Shown here piece by piece: positions 16,294-25,116 of a stretch of DNA of 64,000 nucleotides. The stretch covers positions 1-64,000 of the forward strand of contig JAFEFF010000177.1 in NCBI GenBank assembly GCA_018240745.1, in the 5' to 3' direction. The position numbers and the translations under genes were made by a program. Origin of the DNA: Pseudomonadota bacterium. Its GTDB lineage: Bacteria; Pseudomonadota; Alphaproteobacteria; Reyranellales; Reyranellaceae. Within the stretch, counting starts at the first letter, position 1; every line of letters starts with the position of its first letter. The notes under the pieces were generated by a model. That model did no database searches. It was not told the origin of the DNA and was given only the letters and a program-made list of their open reading frames with translations.

Positions 16294-17028
16294 ATGCGGA
16301 GTTTTGTTCTAGGTCTGGCCGCAACGCTGGCTTTCGCGGGCGTTGCCTTTGCTCAAGCCCCCGAAGTCCTTCGGGGAACCTCCACCACCATCCGCAAGAA
16401 GGTCGCGCCGGCCAAGCATGCCGCCGCGCAGCATACGGCGGCCGCGCAGCACGCGGCGACCGCGCACCACCCCGTCTCCATCCCGGTCCGCAGCCGTGTG
16501 GTGACGCCGCAGAGCCTGCGCGGCTCGCGTTACGGCGGCTTCGCCCCTTCGGTGCCCGAGCCGCCGCCGGTGCTCGACACCACCAGCCCGCGGACGCTCA
16601 GCCTGACCAACGTCAACACCAACGAATCGCTCACCGTCACCTACTGGTCGGACGGCGCCTACCGTCGCGAGGCGCTGAACCAGCTCAACCACTTCCTGCG
16701 GGACAGCAAGACCGGCGAGCAGACCGAGATGGATCCGCTGCTGTTCGACGTGCTGTGGCACACCGAGGAGATCACCGGCTTCCATGGCACGGTCGAGGTC
16801 CTGTCGGGCTATCGCTCGCCCGAGACCAATGCCTGGCTGGCGAGCGTCAGCCGCGGCGTGGCACGCGACAGCCAGCATATGAACGGCAACGCCATGGACA
16901 TCCGCTTCCCGGGCGTGCCGGTGTTCAAGATCCGGCAGGCGGGGCGCGCCCTGCAGATGGGCGGCGTGGGCTTCTACCCGCGCTCGGGCTTCGTCCATCT
17001 CGATACCGGTCCGATCCGCTACTGGTAG
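16294..17028 (+). CDS. MepK-like murein DD-endopeptidase (DUF882, M15 peptidase), exported
   Basis: The 244-residue protein begins with a signal peptide (MRSFVLGLAATLAFAGVAFA, cleavage before QAPEV). An Ala/His-rich linker (residues 35-65) follows, then a YcbK/MepK-type catalytic domain. The zinc-ligand pattern of this LD/DD-peptidase group is visible: SQHMNGNAMDIRF with His and Asp, and GFVHLDTGPIRYW with the third His. GTVEVLSGYRSPETNAWL is also diagnostic. MepK in E. coli cuts 3-3 cross-links in the cell wall. The start at 16294 has a purine-rich AGGGCAGGGG directly before it; the upstream TTG at 16228 would destroy the signal peptide. Confidence 0.85.
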   Translation: MRSFVLGLAATLAFAGVAFAQAPEVLRGTSTTIRKKVAPAKHAAAQHTAAAQHAATAHHPVSIPVRSRVVTPQSLRGSRYGGFAPSVPEPPPVLDTTSPRTLSLTNVNTNESLTVTYWSDGAYRREALNQLNHFLRDSKTGEQTEMDPLLFDVLWHTEEITGFHGTVEVLSGYRSPETNAWLASVSRGVARDSQHMNGNAMDIRFPGVPVFKIRQAGRALQMGGVGFYPRSGFVHLDTGPIRYW

Positions 17029-17031
17029 GCC

Positions 17032-17538
17032 ATGACGCGCCTCGAGGTCATCGAGGGCGACATCACGCGGCTCGACGTCGACGCGATCGTCAACGCGGCC
17101 AACGAATCCCTGCTGGGCGGCGGCGGAGTCGACGGCGCGATCCACCGCGCCGCCGGCCGTGAGCTGTACGAGGAATGCAGGACGCTTGGCGGCTGCCCGA
17201 CCGGCGAGGCCAGGATCACCAGGGGATATCGGCTGAAGGCGCGGCACGTCATCCACACCGTCGGCCCGATCTGGCGCGGCGGCGAATCGGGCGAGCCCGA
17301 ACTGCTGGCGCGCTGTTATCGCAACAGCCTGGCCCTGGCCGAGGAGCACGGCCTGAAGAGCATCGCCTTCCCGGCGATCTCGACCGGCATCTATGGCTAT
17401 CCCAAGGAGCCGGCGACCGGGATCGCCGTGCGCGAGGTGCGTGCCCGCGCCGCCATCGACCGCGTGATCTTCTGCTGCTTCGACAAGGCGACCGCCGAGC
17501 TCTACCGCAAAGTCATCTCGTCCTCTCCGTCCGCGTAG
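17032..17538 (+). CDS. Macrodomain protein, O-acetyl-ADP-ribose deacetylase-like (YmdB type)
   Basis: The 168-residue protein is a single macrodomain. It shows [35 protein letters not shown] at residues about 7-42, [20 protein letters not shown], and [16 protein letters not shown] with the second phosphate-binding loop. The MacroD/YmdB group hydrolyses O-acetyl-ADP-ribose and can remove mono-ADP-ribose from protein; the conserved Asn and Asp needed are in [16 protein letters not shown]. It starts 3 bases after the preceding stop on the same strand. The link to the cell-wall enzyme is positional only. Confidence 0.9.
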   Translation: MTRLEVIEGDITRLDVDAIVNAANESLLGGGGVDGAIHRAAGRELYEECRTLGGCPTGEARITRGYRLKARHVIHTVGPIWRGGESGEPELLARCYRNSLALAEEHGLKSIAFPAISTGIYGYPKEPATGIAVREVRARAAIDRVIFCCFDKATAELYRKVISSSPSA

Positions 17539-17550
17539 CGGGGGAGAGGA
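17521..17550. terminator. Hairpin between convergent genes
   Basis: TCCTCTCC (17521-17528) pairs with GGAGAGGA (17543-17550). The stop codon of the macrodomain gene lies in the loop and the DUF924 gene converges from the right. There is no T-tract, so it may only protect 3' ends or assist Rho-dependent termination. Confidence 0.45.
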
Positions 17551-17570
17551 CGTTAGAGGGCGGAGGCGGC

Positions 17571-18146
17571 CTACTGCCCGAAGCGGTCGGCCGTCTTGAG
17601 GTAGTCGAGCTCCTCGGCCGTGCTGGTCCGGCCCATGACCTCGTTGCGGTGCGGGAACCGGCCGAAGCGGGCGACGATGTTGCGATGGCCGATGGCGTAC
17701 TTGTCGTCGGTCTCGTTGCCGAGCATGGCGAACAGCGTGCAGCAGAGCTCCTGGTCGCCCAGCTCCTCGCTGTGATGGAACGGCGTGTAGAAGAACATCC
17801 GCATGTTCGGCACGTAGGCGGCCGGGTAGTTGCGCGCGAGGGCGAAGCGCGCCGTCTCGCGCGCCTTCGCGTCGCCCGAGTAGGCGTGGATGGTCCGGCG
17901 ATGGATATTGCGGGTGAACTGGTCGCACAGGATGGCGAGCGCGAGCGCCCCGTCGGGCGAATTGCGCCAGGAATCGAGGTCGCCGGCGATCGCCTTGTCG
18001 ACCAGCGCGCCGAAGCGGCCGCGAATCTCCTCGTCGTGCTCCGGCGTGCTCTTCCACCAGATCTCGCGCGGCTTGCCATGACCTGCATCGTCGAGCGGCA
18101 GGAACCAGAAATCGAGGATGTCGCGAATGGACGCCGAGTCGGTCAC
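17571..18146 (-). CDS. DUF924 family protein
   Basis: The 191-residue protein matches DUF924 throughout: ILDFWFLP near the start, REIWWKSTPEHDEEIRGRFG, then LALAILCDQFTRNIHR, YVPNMRMFFYTPFHHSE and HRNIVARFGRFPHRNEVMGR. The family is all-helical and TPR-like with no proven biochemical role. I use the GTG at 18146, whose bases overlap the stop codon of the sulfatase upstream (GTGA), so translation is coupled to it. Confidence 0.85.
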   Translation of the reverse strand: MTDSASIRDILDFWFLPLDDAGHGKPREIWWKSTPEHDEEIRGRFGALVDKAIAGDLDSWRNSPDGALALAILCDQFTRNIHRRTIHAYSGDAKARETARFALARNYPAAYVPNMRMFFYTPFHHSEELGDQELCCTLFAMLGNETDDKYAIGHRNIVARFGRFPHRNEVMGRTSTAEELDYLKTADRFGQ

Positions 18147-19444
18147 GGCATGTCCTTCTTGCCATAGACGAGGCGCACGCCGGCTTCTGCCGGGATGGGC
18201 GGCATCGTCGCGTCCCACGTCTCCCAGGCCGCGCGCATCTCGGCCAGCCGCTCGGGATGGCGCCTGGCGAGATTGGCGCGCTCGCGCTCGTCGCTCACCA
18301 CGTCGAACAGATATTCGTGCTCGTTCACCTTCAGGTACTTCCAGCGACCGGCGAGCATGGCGCGCTGCTCATTGTGCTTCATGCGCCAGAACAGCGGACG
18401 CTCGGCGACGGCACGCGGATCGCCGAGCGGCTTCACCAGCGAGATGCCGTCGCTCGGATAGTCGGGATGCGCTGAGGTGCCCGCGGCCTCGAGGAAGGTC
18501 GGCACCCAGTCCATGGTGATCGCGAGCTGCTCGGTGACCGTCCCCGCGGGCGTCCGCGCGGGCCAGCGCACCACGTACGGCACGCGGATGCCGCCCTCCA
18601 TCAGGTCCATCTTGCCGCCGACCAGCGGCCAGTTGTCGGAGAAGCGCTCTCCGCCATTGTCGCTGGTGAACGCGACGATGGTGTCGCGCGCGATGCCGCC
18701 ATCGTCGAGTGCGGCGAGAAGGCGGCCGATGCCCTCGTCCATGTGGTGGATCATGCGCCGGTAGGCGTGGATGTTGCCGCCGTCGAGGTGATAGATCGGC
18801 CGGCCCTTGCCGAACGTCTTTGCCAGCTCGCCGTCTTCGCGCGTCTCCCACGGCCAGTGCGGCGCGGTGTAGTGCAGGCTGAGCAGGAAGGGCTGCCCGG
18901 CGCGCGCGGCACGCGACACGAAGTCGACCGCACGCGCGCTCAGCAGATCGGTGAGATAGCCGTCGCGATGGACTTCCTTGTCGTCCTCGAACAGGTCGTG
19001 CATGCCGAAGCTGTCCTGGTGGGTGAAATAGTCGACGCCGCCCGACAATGGCCCGAAGTGCTCGTGATATCCGCTCTTCAAGGGGCTGAAGGTCGGCGGG
19101 AAGCCGAGATGCCACTTGCCGATCAGGGCCGTGCGGTACCCCGCCTCGGCGAGCCGCGACGCCAGGGTCGGATGGTCGGGCGGCAGGCCGATCACCTTGT
19201 CGCCGCGCATGGCGCTGCCGATCGGCTCCTCGGCCGCGCCGCGAATGCGGTACTGGTAGCGCCCCGTCGCGAGCGCGAAGCGCGTCGGCGAGCAGACGGC
19301 GGAATTGGCATAGCCGCGCGTGAAGCGCACGCCCTCCGCCGCCATCCGGTCGATGTTGGGCGAGATCGGCGCGCGGCCGCCGTAGCAGCCGAGGTCGGCG
19401 TAGCCGAGGTCGTCGGCCAGGATGAAGATGAAGTTGGTCGGCAT
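18143..19444 (-). CDS. Type I sulfatase (arylsulfatase-like)
   Basis: The 433-residue protein is an alkaline-phosphatase-superfamily sulfatase. The N-terminal NFIFILADDLGYADLGCYGG gives the metal aspartates. CSPTRFALATGR carries the C-x-P-x-R motif, with Cys51 as the residue to be converted to formylglycine. LIGKWHLG and FTSDNGGERF give the remaining active-site Lys/His and Asp/Asn. It has no signal peptide, so it would act in the cytoplasm, and activation would need a formylglycine-generating enzyme that is not in the window. It lies 12 bases after a Bug-type binding protein on the same strand, which suggests uptake and desulfation of one organic sulfate, though the ligand is unknown. Confidence 0.88.
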   Translation of the reverse strand: MPTNFIFILADDLGYADLGCYGGRAPISPNIDRMAAEGVRFTRGYANSAVCSPTRFALATGRYQYRIRGAAEEPIGSAMRGDKVIGLPPDHPTLASRLAEAGYRTALIGKWHLGFPPTFSPLKSGYHEHFGPLSGGVDYFTHQDSFGMHDLFEDDKEVHRDGYLTDLLSARAVDFVSRAARAGQPFLLSLHYTAPHWPWETREDGELAKTFGKGRPIYHLDGGNIHAYRRMIHHMDEGIGRLLAALDDGGIARDTIVAFTSDNGGERFSDNWPLVGGKMDLMEGGIRVPYVVRWPARTPAGTVTEQLAITMDWVPTFLEAAGTSAHPDYPSDGISLVKPLGDPRAVAERPLFWRMKHNEQRAMLAGRWKYLKVNEHEYLFDVVSDERERANLARRHPERLAEMRAAWETWDATMPPIPAEAGVRLVYGKKDMP

Positions 19445-19456
19445 TGCCGGCCGAGC

Positions 19457-20434
19457 TTACTGCTTTGCCAGCATTCCGACACGCTTCAGGTTGTCGATCT
19501 CGATCTGGTTCTGCGCCCGGGCCGCCCTGTCGTAGGCGGCGGTGTCGAGATAGAGCGTCGGCATGTTGTAGGTGTTCATCACCGCCTGCGTCGCCGGGTC
19601 GAACAGCGCGTCCTTCATGGCGTCGTGGATCTTCCTGACGATCGCCGTGTCCATGCCCTTCGGCCCGCACACGCCGTAGGGCGAGTTGACCTCGAGGTCG
19701 ATGCCCGCCTCGCGCAGCGTGCGCACGTCGGGAAACAGCGGCATGCGCTTGGAACCCCATACCACCAGCAGCCGGAACTTGCCGCTCTGCACCAGCGGGA
19801 TCCAGCCGCTGGCGTCGGCAATGGCGTCGATCTGGCTGCCGAGCAGGCCGTTGTAGAGGTCGCTGCCGCCCTTGTAGGGCACATGGGTCATCTTGATGCC
19901 GAGCCGCTGCTGCAAGTCGACCATCACCAGGTTCTGCACCGAGGCCTGGCCGAAGGTGCCGTAGGTCAGCTTCTCGGGGTCCGCCTTTGCTGCCGCCACG
20001 AGATCCTCGAACGTCTTGTACGGGCTGTCGGTGCGCACCACGATGCCATGGACCGAGCCCGAGAGCTGGATGATGTAGGTGAAATCGTTCAGCGGATCGT
20101 AGGCCGGCTTCTCCGCCATCAGGGCGGCGCGGAAGGTGCCGGTGTGGATCTGGCCCAGCGTGTATCCGTCGGGCCTGGCGTCCTTCAGCGCCACGCCACT
20201 GAGCGACCCGTTGGCGCCCGGCTTGTTGTCGGGAACCATCGATTGGCCGAGCCGCTTGCCGCTCTGCTCCGCCATCACCCGCAGGAAGGCGTCGGCCGAG
20301 GCACCCGGCGGCCACGGGATCACCAGGCGGATGGTGCGGTTGGGATAGTCGCCTTCGGCCCGCGTGACCCCAGGGGCGATCGCCGGTGCCGCCAGCGCCG
20401 AGATCAGCACTGTGCGGCGACGCAGATGACGCAT
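19457..20434 (-). CDS. Bug-family (TctC-like) periplasmic binding protein
   Basis: The 325-residue product has a twin-arginine-like/Sec signal (MRHLRRRTVLISALAAPAIAP, cleavage near RAEG). The Bug motifs follow: YPNRTIRLVIPWPPGASADAF, VPDNKPGANGSLSG, THVPYKGGSDLYNGLLGSQID. These proteins bind carboxylates and related small acids, usually for TctAB-type permeases, but many are orphans, as here. The start at 20434 has GGAGG well placed upstream. It heads a minus-strand group with sulfatase and DUF924 and is divergent from hyuB, with an 85-base shared promoter region. Confidence 0.9.
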   Translation of the reverse strand: MRHLRRRTVLISALAAPAIAPGVTRAEGDYPNRTIRLVIPWPPGASADAFLRVMAEQSGKRLGQSMVPDNKPGANGSLSGVALKDARPDGYTLGQIHTGTFRAALMAEKPAYDPLNDFTYIIQLSGSVHGIVVRTDSPYKTFEDLVAAAKADPEKLTYGTFGQASVQNLVMVDLQQRLGIKMTHVPYKGGSDLYNGLLGSQIDAIADASGWIPLVQSGKFRLLVVWGSKRMPLFPDVRTLREAGIDLEVNSPYGVCGPKGMDTAIVRKIHDAMKDALFDPATQAVMNTYNMPTLYLDTAAYDRAARAQNQIEIDNLKRVGMLAKQ

Positions 20435-20519
20435 ACGTGGTTCCTCCGTTTGTCCGGATGTTCCGCGTGACGCTGACAATGCGTCAAGAGTAGCCTTCCG
20501 CAAGACAACGGGAGGAACC

Positions 20520-22322
20520 ATGGCGCAGCAGCGCAGCGCGTCGCTGATGACGGGACCGGGCGTCGATCCGGTGACGCTCGAGATCATTCGCGGCGGCTTG
20601 CGCGCGGTGCAGTCGGAGATGGAGGTGCTGATCGAGCGCACCGCCATGTCGCCGTTCATCCGCGAGAAGAAGGACTATGCCTCCGGCCTCTACGCCGCCG
20701 ACGGCCGCATGATCGCGGGAAAGGCGCTGCCGTTCGCGAGCGATCTCGTGACGCCGATCTTCGAAGAGTACCCACCCCGGTCGATGAAGCGCGGCGACAT
20801 CTACTGGTACAACGACTGCTACCTGTCGAAGGGCGGCGTCACCCACACGCCCGACCAGGTGCTGATCCAGCCGGTGTTCGCCGACGACGGGCTGATCGGC
20901 TTCTCGCAGACCTGGGCGCACTTCGCCGACATCGGCGGCATGCGGCCGGGCTCGCTGTCGGCGGACTGCACCGAGATCTTCCAGGAAGGCACGATGGTGC
21001 CGCCGGTGCGGCTGGCGCGCGACGGCGTGGTCAACGAGGATCTGCTCAAGATCTTCGTGCGCAATTGCCGCTTTCCGGCGCTGGTGCGCGGCGACTTCCG
21101 CGCCATGCTCGCGGCCGTGGCGCTGGGCGAGAAACGGCTCGAGGAGCTGGCCAACCGCTTCGGCGGCGCCACCTTGCGCGCGGCGTTCGACGAATTGCTG
21201 GGCCGCACCGAGGCGGCGGTGCGCAGCCGCCTGCAGGCACTGGTCCCGCCTGGCACCTACACCTTCGCCGAATCGGTCGACACCGACGGCCAGGGCAGCG
21301 GCCCGGTCACCATCCGCTACAAGCTCGAGGCGACCGAGGACGGCCGCTTCCTGCTCGACCAGACCGCGAGCGACGATCAGACCCGGGGCCCGATCAATCT
21401 GGTCCTCAATCCGAAGGCGCCGGGCGTGCTGGTCGGGGTCTACCTGCTGGGCGGCAGCACCGAGGTGTCGCTCAACGCCGGCGCCGAATCGCTGTTCGAC
21501 GAGGTCAAGCTGCGCGAGGGCTCGGTGCTGTCGCCCAGGTTCCCGGCGGCGCTCGGCCATCGCGGCGTCACCATGCTGCGCAACCTCTCGGGCTATCTCG
21601 GCCTGATCAACACCGCGTCGGGCGGCAAGGCCGCGGCCTCGCACAGCCCGTACGTGATCTGGCTGATCCGCGGCACGTCGACGAGCGGCGAACGCTTCCT
21701 GATGTCCGACGGCGTCGCCTGCGGCTACGGCGCGCGGCCGTTCGCCGACGGCCATGACGCGGTCTATCTGGTGGCGCAGGAGAATTATCCGGCGGAGTTC
21801 GTCGACATCTCCTATCCCATGCGCGTGCGCACCTACGCCATCAATCCCGACACCGGCGGCCCCGGCCGCTGGCGCGGCGGCTGCGGCGTGATCCGCGAGC
21901 TCGAGGTGCTGGCCAGGGAGGCGCTGCTGTCGGTGCGACTCGACGCGATCGATCATCCGCCGTGGGGCACTGCCGGTGGGCAGGCGGCGCGCGCCGGCCG
22001 CTGCATCGTCAATCCCGGCACGCCGGACGAGCGCGTGCTGAAGCCGCTCAGCGACGGCAACGTGCTGAAGCGCGGTGACATCATTCGGTTGGAGACCGGC
22101 GGCGGAGGCGGCTGGGGCCATCCGTTCGATCGCGAAGCCGAGCGCGTGCTGGCCGACGTGCGCGGCGGCTTCGTCAGCCGGGAGAGCGCCGAGCGCGACT
22201 ATGGCGTGATCCTGAGCGCCGAGGGCCGCAGCATCGACCAGGCGGCGACCGACAAGCGCCGCGCCGACCGGCCCGCGGCCAAGCTGTTCCATCGCCATGG
22301 CTATGTGGAGAGCCTGGCATGA
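20520..22322 (+). CDS. hyuB: Hydantoinase B / oxoprolinase subunit
   Basis: The 600-residue protein belongs to the HyuB half of ATP-dependent hydantoinases/5-oxoprolinases (N-methylhydantoinase beta type). Recognisable stretches are DPVTLEIIRGGLRAVQSEMEVLIERTAMSP, GDIYWYNDCYLS, GSLSADCTEIFQEGTMVPP and GGPGRWRGGCGVIRE. RLETGGGGGWGHPFDRE lies near the C-terminus. With HyuA it should open a cyclic amide such as a hydantoin, 5-oxoproline or acetophenone-like ketone (the carboxylase branch); the branch cannot be told. GGGAGGAACC precedes the ATG. The stop overlaps the hyuA start by 4 bases. Confidence 0.9.
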   Translation: MAQQRSASLMTGPGVDPVTLEIIRGGLRAVQSEMEVLIERTAMSPFIREKKDYASGLYAADGRMIAGKALPFASDLVTPIFEEYPPRSMKRGDIYWYNDCYLSKGGVTHTPDQVLIQPVFADDGLIGFSQTWAHFADIGGMRPGSLSADCTEIFQEGTMVPPVRLARDGVVNEDLLKIFVRNCRFPALVRGDFRAMLAAVALGEKRLEELANRFGGATLRAAFDELLGRTEAAVRSRLQALVPPGTYTFAESVDTDGQGSGPVTIRYKLEATEDGRFLLDQTASDDQTRGPINLVLNPKAPGVLVGVYLLGGSTEVSLNAGAESLFDEVKLREGSVLSPRFPAALGHRGVTMLRNLSGYLGLINTASGGKAAASHSPYVIWLIRGTSTSGERFLMSDGVACGYGARPFADGHDAVYLVAQENYPAEFVDISYPMRVRTYAINPDTGGPGRWRGGCGVIRELEVLAREALLSVRLDAIDHPPWGTAGGQAARAGRCIVNPGTPDERVLKPLSDGNVLKRGDIIRLETGGGGGWGHPFDREAERVLADVRGGFVSRESAERDYGVILSAEGRSIDQAATDKRRADRPAAKLFHRHGYVESLA

Positions 22323-24349
22323 GCGAGGCGATCATCGGCGTCGATACCGGCGGCACCTTCACCGACGTCACCCTTTACGATCCGGCGAGCGGCCGGCTGA
22401 TCGTCGGCAAGACTCCGTCGACGCCACACGACCCGTCGGAGGGCTTCGGCAACGGCCTCGGCACCCTCCTGACCCAGGCCGGCCTGAAGGGCGATGCGGT
22501 CGGCCGCGTGCTGCATGGCACGACGGTGGCGACCAACCTGATCCTGGAGCGCAAGGGTCCGAAGGCCGCGCTGCTGGTCTCCAGCGGCTTCCGCTACGTG
22601 CTGGAGATCGGCCGCCACGACATCCCGCGTCGCGCCAACCTCTTCACCTGGCAGAAGCCGCCGCGTCCGGTGCCGCCGGAGCACGTCTGGGAAGTCACCG
22701 GCCGGGTAGCGCCCGACGGCAGCGAGGTCGAGCCGATCGACGAGGCGGCGATCCGCAGGACCGCGCGCGAGATCGCGGCGGAGGGCATCCTCACCGTCGG
22801 CATCGTGATGCTGCATTCCTACGCCAACGCCGCGCACGAGAAGCGGGTGGCCGAGATCCTGCGCGAGGAGCATCCCGCGGTGCTGCTGTCGCTCTCGTCC
22901 GAGGTCCTGCCGGTGCTGCGCGAGTACGAGCGCAGCGTCGTGACGCTGCTCAACGCCTACGTGATGCCGACCGTCTCGACCTATGTCGAGAAGCTCGAGC
23001 AGCGCGCCGGGCAGCAGGGCATCAGCGCGCCGCTGCTTCTGATGAAGAGCTCGGGCGGCGTCGCCTCGACGCGCGCCATCCGCCGCACACCGGTCGAGAC
23101 GGCATTGTCCGGGCCCGCGGCCGGCATTGTCGGCGCCGCGTTCGTCGCCGAGGCGGCGGGCTTCGGCGACCTGATCACCATCGATATCGGCGGCACGTCG
23201 GCCGACATCGCGCTGATCCGCGCTGGCCAGCCCGGCATCACCACCAACGGCCGGATCGCCGACTGGCGCGTGACCCTGCCGATGGTCGATCTCACCACCA
23301 TCGGCGCGGGCGGCGGGTCGCTGGCGCGCATCTCGGAGACCGGCGGACTCGTCGTCGGGCCGCAAAGCGCCGGCGCGGTGCCGGGGCCGGTGTGCTACGG
23401 CCGCGGGGGCACACAGCCGACGGTGACCGATGCGCATCTGGTGCTGGGCCATCTGCCGTTCGGCCTGCTCGACGGCAGCTTCACGCTCGACATCGCGGCG
23501 GCGCGCCGGGCGATCGACGACAAGATCGCGCGGCCGCTCGGGCTGTCGGTCGACGAGGCGGCGCGCGGCATCCTGGAGATCGTCGACAACACCATGCTCG
23601 GCGCCATCCGCGTGGTCTCGGTCGAGCGCGGCCACGATCCGCGCGACTTCGTGCTGGTGCCGTTCGGCGGCGCCGGCCCCCTGCATGGCGGGGCGCTGTC
23701 GCGACTGATCGGCTGCCCCGTGCAGCTCGTGCCGCCTGCGCCCGGCGTGCTGTCGGCGCTGGGCCTGCTGGCGTCGAGCCTGCGCGCCGAATTCTCGCGC
23801 AGTTGCGTGCAGCGCAAGGGCCGCTTCGATCTCGACCAGATCGATGCGGCGTTCGCCGATCTCGAACGCGACGCCAGGGCGTGGCTCGCGGCCGAAGGCG
23901 TCGCCGACACCGCGCGGCGCATCAGCCGGCATGCCAGCCTGCGCTACGAGGATCAGGGGAGCGAGCTCACCCTGCGCTGGGCCGACACGCTCGACGCCAC
24001 GCTGGCGGCGTTCCATGCCGAGCACGAGCGACTCTACAGCTTCCGGCTCGAGGACGTGCCGGTCGAGATGGTGACCTTGCGCGTCGACGCCGTGGGCCTC
24101 CTGCCGGCGCTCAGCCTGCGCGAGATTCCGAAGATGGGCCCGGCCGACACGGCGATCGTCGCGCGCCAGATGATCTCGCTCGCCGGTGGCATCATCGAGG
24201 CGCCGGTCTACGACCGCACGAGGCTGGGCGCTGGTGCGACGATCAAGGGCCCGGCGATCGTCAAGCAGCTCGACGCCACCACGCTTCTCCTGCCGGACCA
24301 GACCGCCGAGATGCACCCATCGGGCTCGCTGATCGTGCGCGAGGAGTAG
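22319..24349 (+). CDS. hyuA: Hydantoinase A / oxoprolinase subunit
   Basis: The 676-residue partner of HyuB is an ASKHA-fold ATPase: IIGVDTGGTFTDVTLYD (phosphate 1) at residues 5-21, LHGTTVATNLILERKGPKAALL, DIGGTSADIALIR, and FGGAGPLHGGALSRLIG. Length and motif order fit N-methylhydantoinase A. Translation is coupled to hyuB through ATGA. The adjacent divergent Bug protein may deliver the substrate; that is inference from position. Confidence 0.92.
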   Translation: MSEAIIGVDTGGTFTDVTLYDPASGRLIVGKTPSTPHDPSEGFGNGLGTLLTQAGLKGDAVGRVLHGTTVATNLILERKGPKAALLVSSGFRYVLEIGRHDIPRRANLFTWQKPPRPVPPEHVWEVTGRVAPDGSEVEPIDEAAIRRTAREIAAEGILTVGIVMLHSYANAAHEKRVAEILREEHPAVLLSLSSEVLPVLREYERSVVTLLNAYVMPTVSTYVEKLEQRAGQQGISAPLLLMKSSGGVASTRAIRRTPVETALSGPAAGIVGAAFVAEAAGFGDLITIDIGGTSADIALIRAGQPGITTNGRIADWRVTLPMVDLTTIGAGGGSLARISETGGLVVGPQSAGAVPGPVCYGRGGTQPTVTDAHLVLGHLPFGLLDGSFTLDIAAARRAIDDKIARPLGLSVDEAARGILEIVDNTMLGAIRVVSVERGHDPRDFVLVPFGGAGPLHGGALSRLIGCPVQLVPPAPGVLSALGLLASSLRAEFSRSCVQRKGRFDLDQIDAAFADLERDARAWLAAEGVADTARRISRHASLRYEDQGSELTLRWADTLDATLAAFHAEHERLYSFRLEDVPVEMVTLRVDAVGLLPALSLREIPKMGPADTAIVARQMISLAGGIIEAPVYDRTRLGAGATIKGPAIVKQLDATTLLLPDQTAEMHPSGSLIVREE

Positions 24350-24368
24350 CCCCCGTCGTCCCGACCGA

Positions 24369-25037
24369 CTAAGCCAGCTCGTACTCGGCGATAAGCCAGG
24401 GCTCGTGCCTGGCGGCGTCGATCCACTCCTTCATCGCGGGATGGTTCATCACCGCGGTGCAGTAGGCGTCGGTGTCCTTGTCGAGCTTCACGCCGTAGGT
24501 GCGAAGCCGCGTCGCCACCGGCGCATACATCGCGTCGGCCGCGCAAAAGGCGCCGAACAGGAAGCCTTCGTCCTTCTGGAAGGCGGCCGAGAAGCGCTTG
24601 CGGCAGTCGCGCCACAAGCCGGTGATGCGCTCGATATCGGCACGCACGCCGGGCGTCATGCCCTTGCCGGGGTACGACGCGCGGATGTTCATCGGCATCT
24701 TGTCCCGCAACTCGGCGAAGCCCGCATGCATCTCCGACGAGATCGAGCGGGCATGCGCCCGCGCCGCGGCCGCCGACGGCCACAGACCCGCCTCGGGCTT
24801 GAGGTCGTTGAGATACTCGGCGATCGCCAGCGACTCCCAGACCGCCAGCCCGCGATGCAGCAGCACCGGCACACGGCCCGACGGCGAGTGCTTGCGGATC
24901 GCGGCCTGGGTCTCGGGCAAATCGAGCGGGATCACGATCTCCTCGAACTCGATGGCGGCGATCCGGGCCATCAGCCAGCCGCGCAGCGACCAGGACGAAT
25001 AGTTCTTGTTGCCGATCACGAGCGTGAACTCGGCCAT
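24369..25037 (-). CDS. Glutathione S-transferase family protein
   Basis: The 222-residue protein has a thioredoxin-fold N-terminal domain (FTLVIGNKNYSSWSLRGWL; the Ser in NYSSWS is the likely catalytic residue). SGRVPVLLHRGLAVWESLAIAEYL is the usual cis-Pro and Glu-Ser glutathione site. The helical C-terminal domain ends in HPAMKEWIDAA. NYSSWS and its placement resemble the YfcF/maleylacetoacetate-isomerase-like side of the family. The start at 25037 has AGGAGG upstream; the 16-codon longer frame is unlikely. It is divergent from the aminopeptidase. Confidence 0.88.
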   Translation of the reverse strand: MAEFTLVIGNKNYSSWSLRGWLMARIAAIEFEEIVIPLDLPETQAAIRKHSPSGRVPVLLHRGLAVWESLAIAEYLNDLKPEAGLWPSAAAARAHARSISSEMHAGFAELRDKMPMNIRASYPGKGMTPGVRADIERITGLWRDCRKRFSAAFQKDEGFLFGAFCAADAMYAPVATRLRTYGVKLDKDTDAYCTAVMNHPAMKEWIDAARHEPWLIAEYELA

Positions 25038-25116
25038 GCAACTCCCCTCCTGACTTGACTTGCCAGCCGTCGACCGGCCCGGCAATTGTCCTCCTTTGCA
25101 CTACAGTTTGGTGAGC

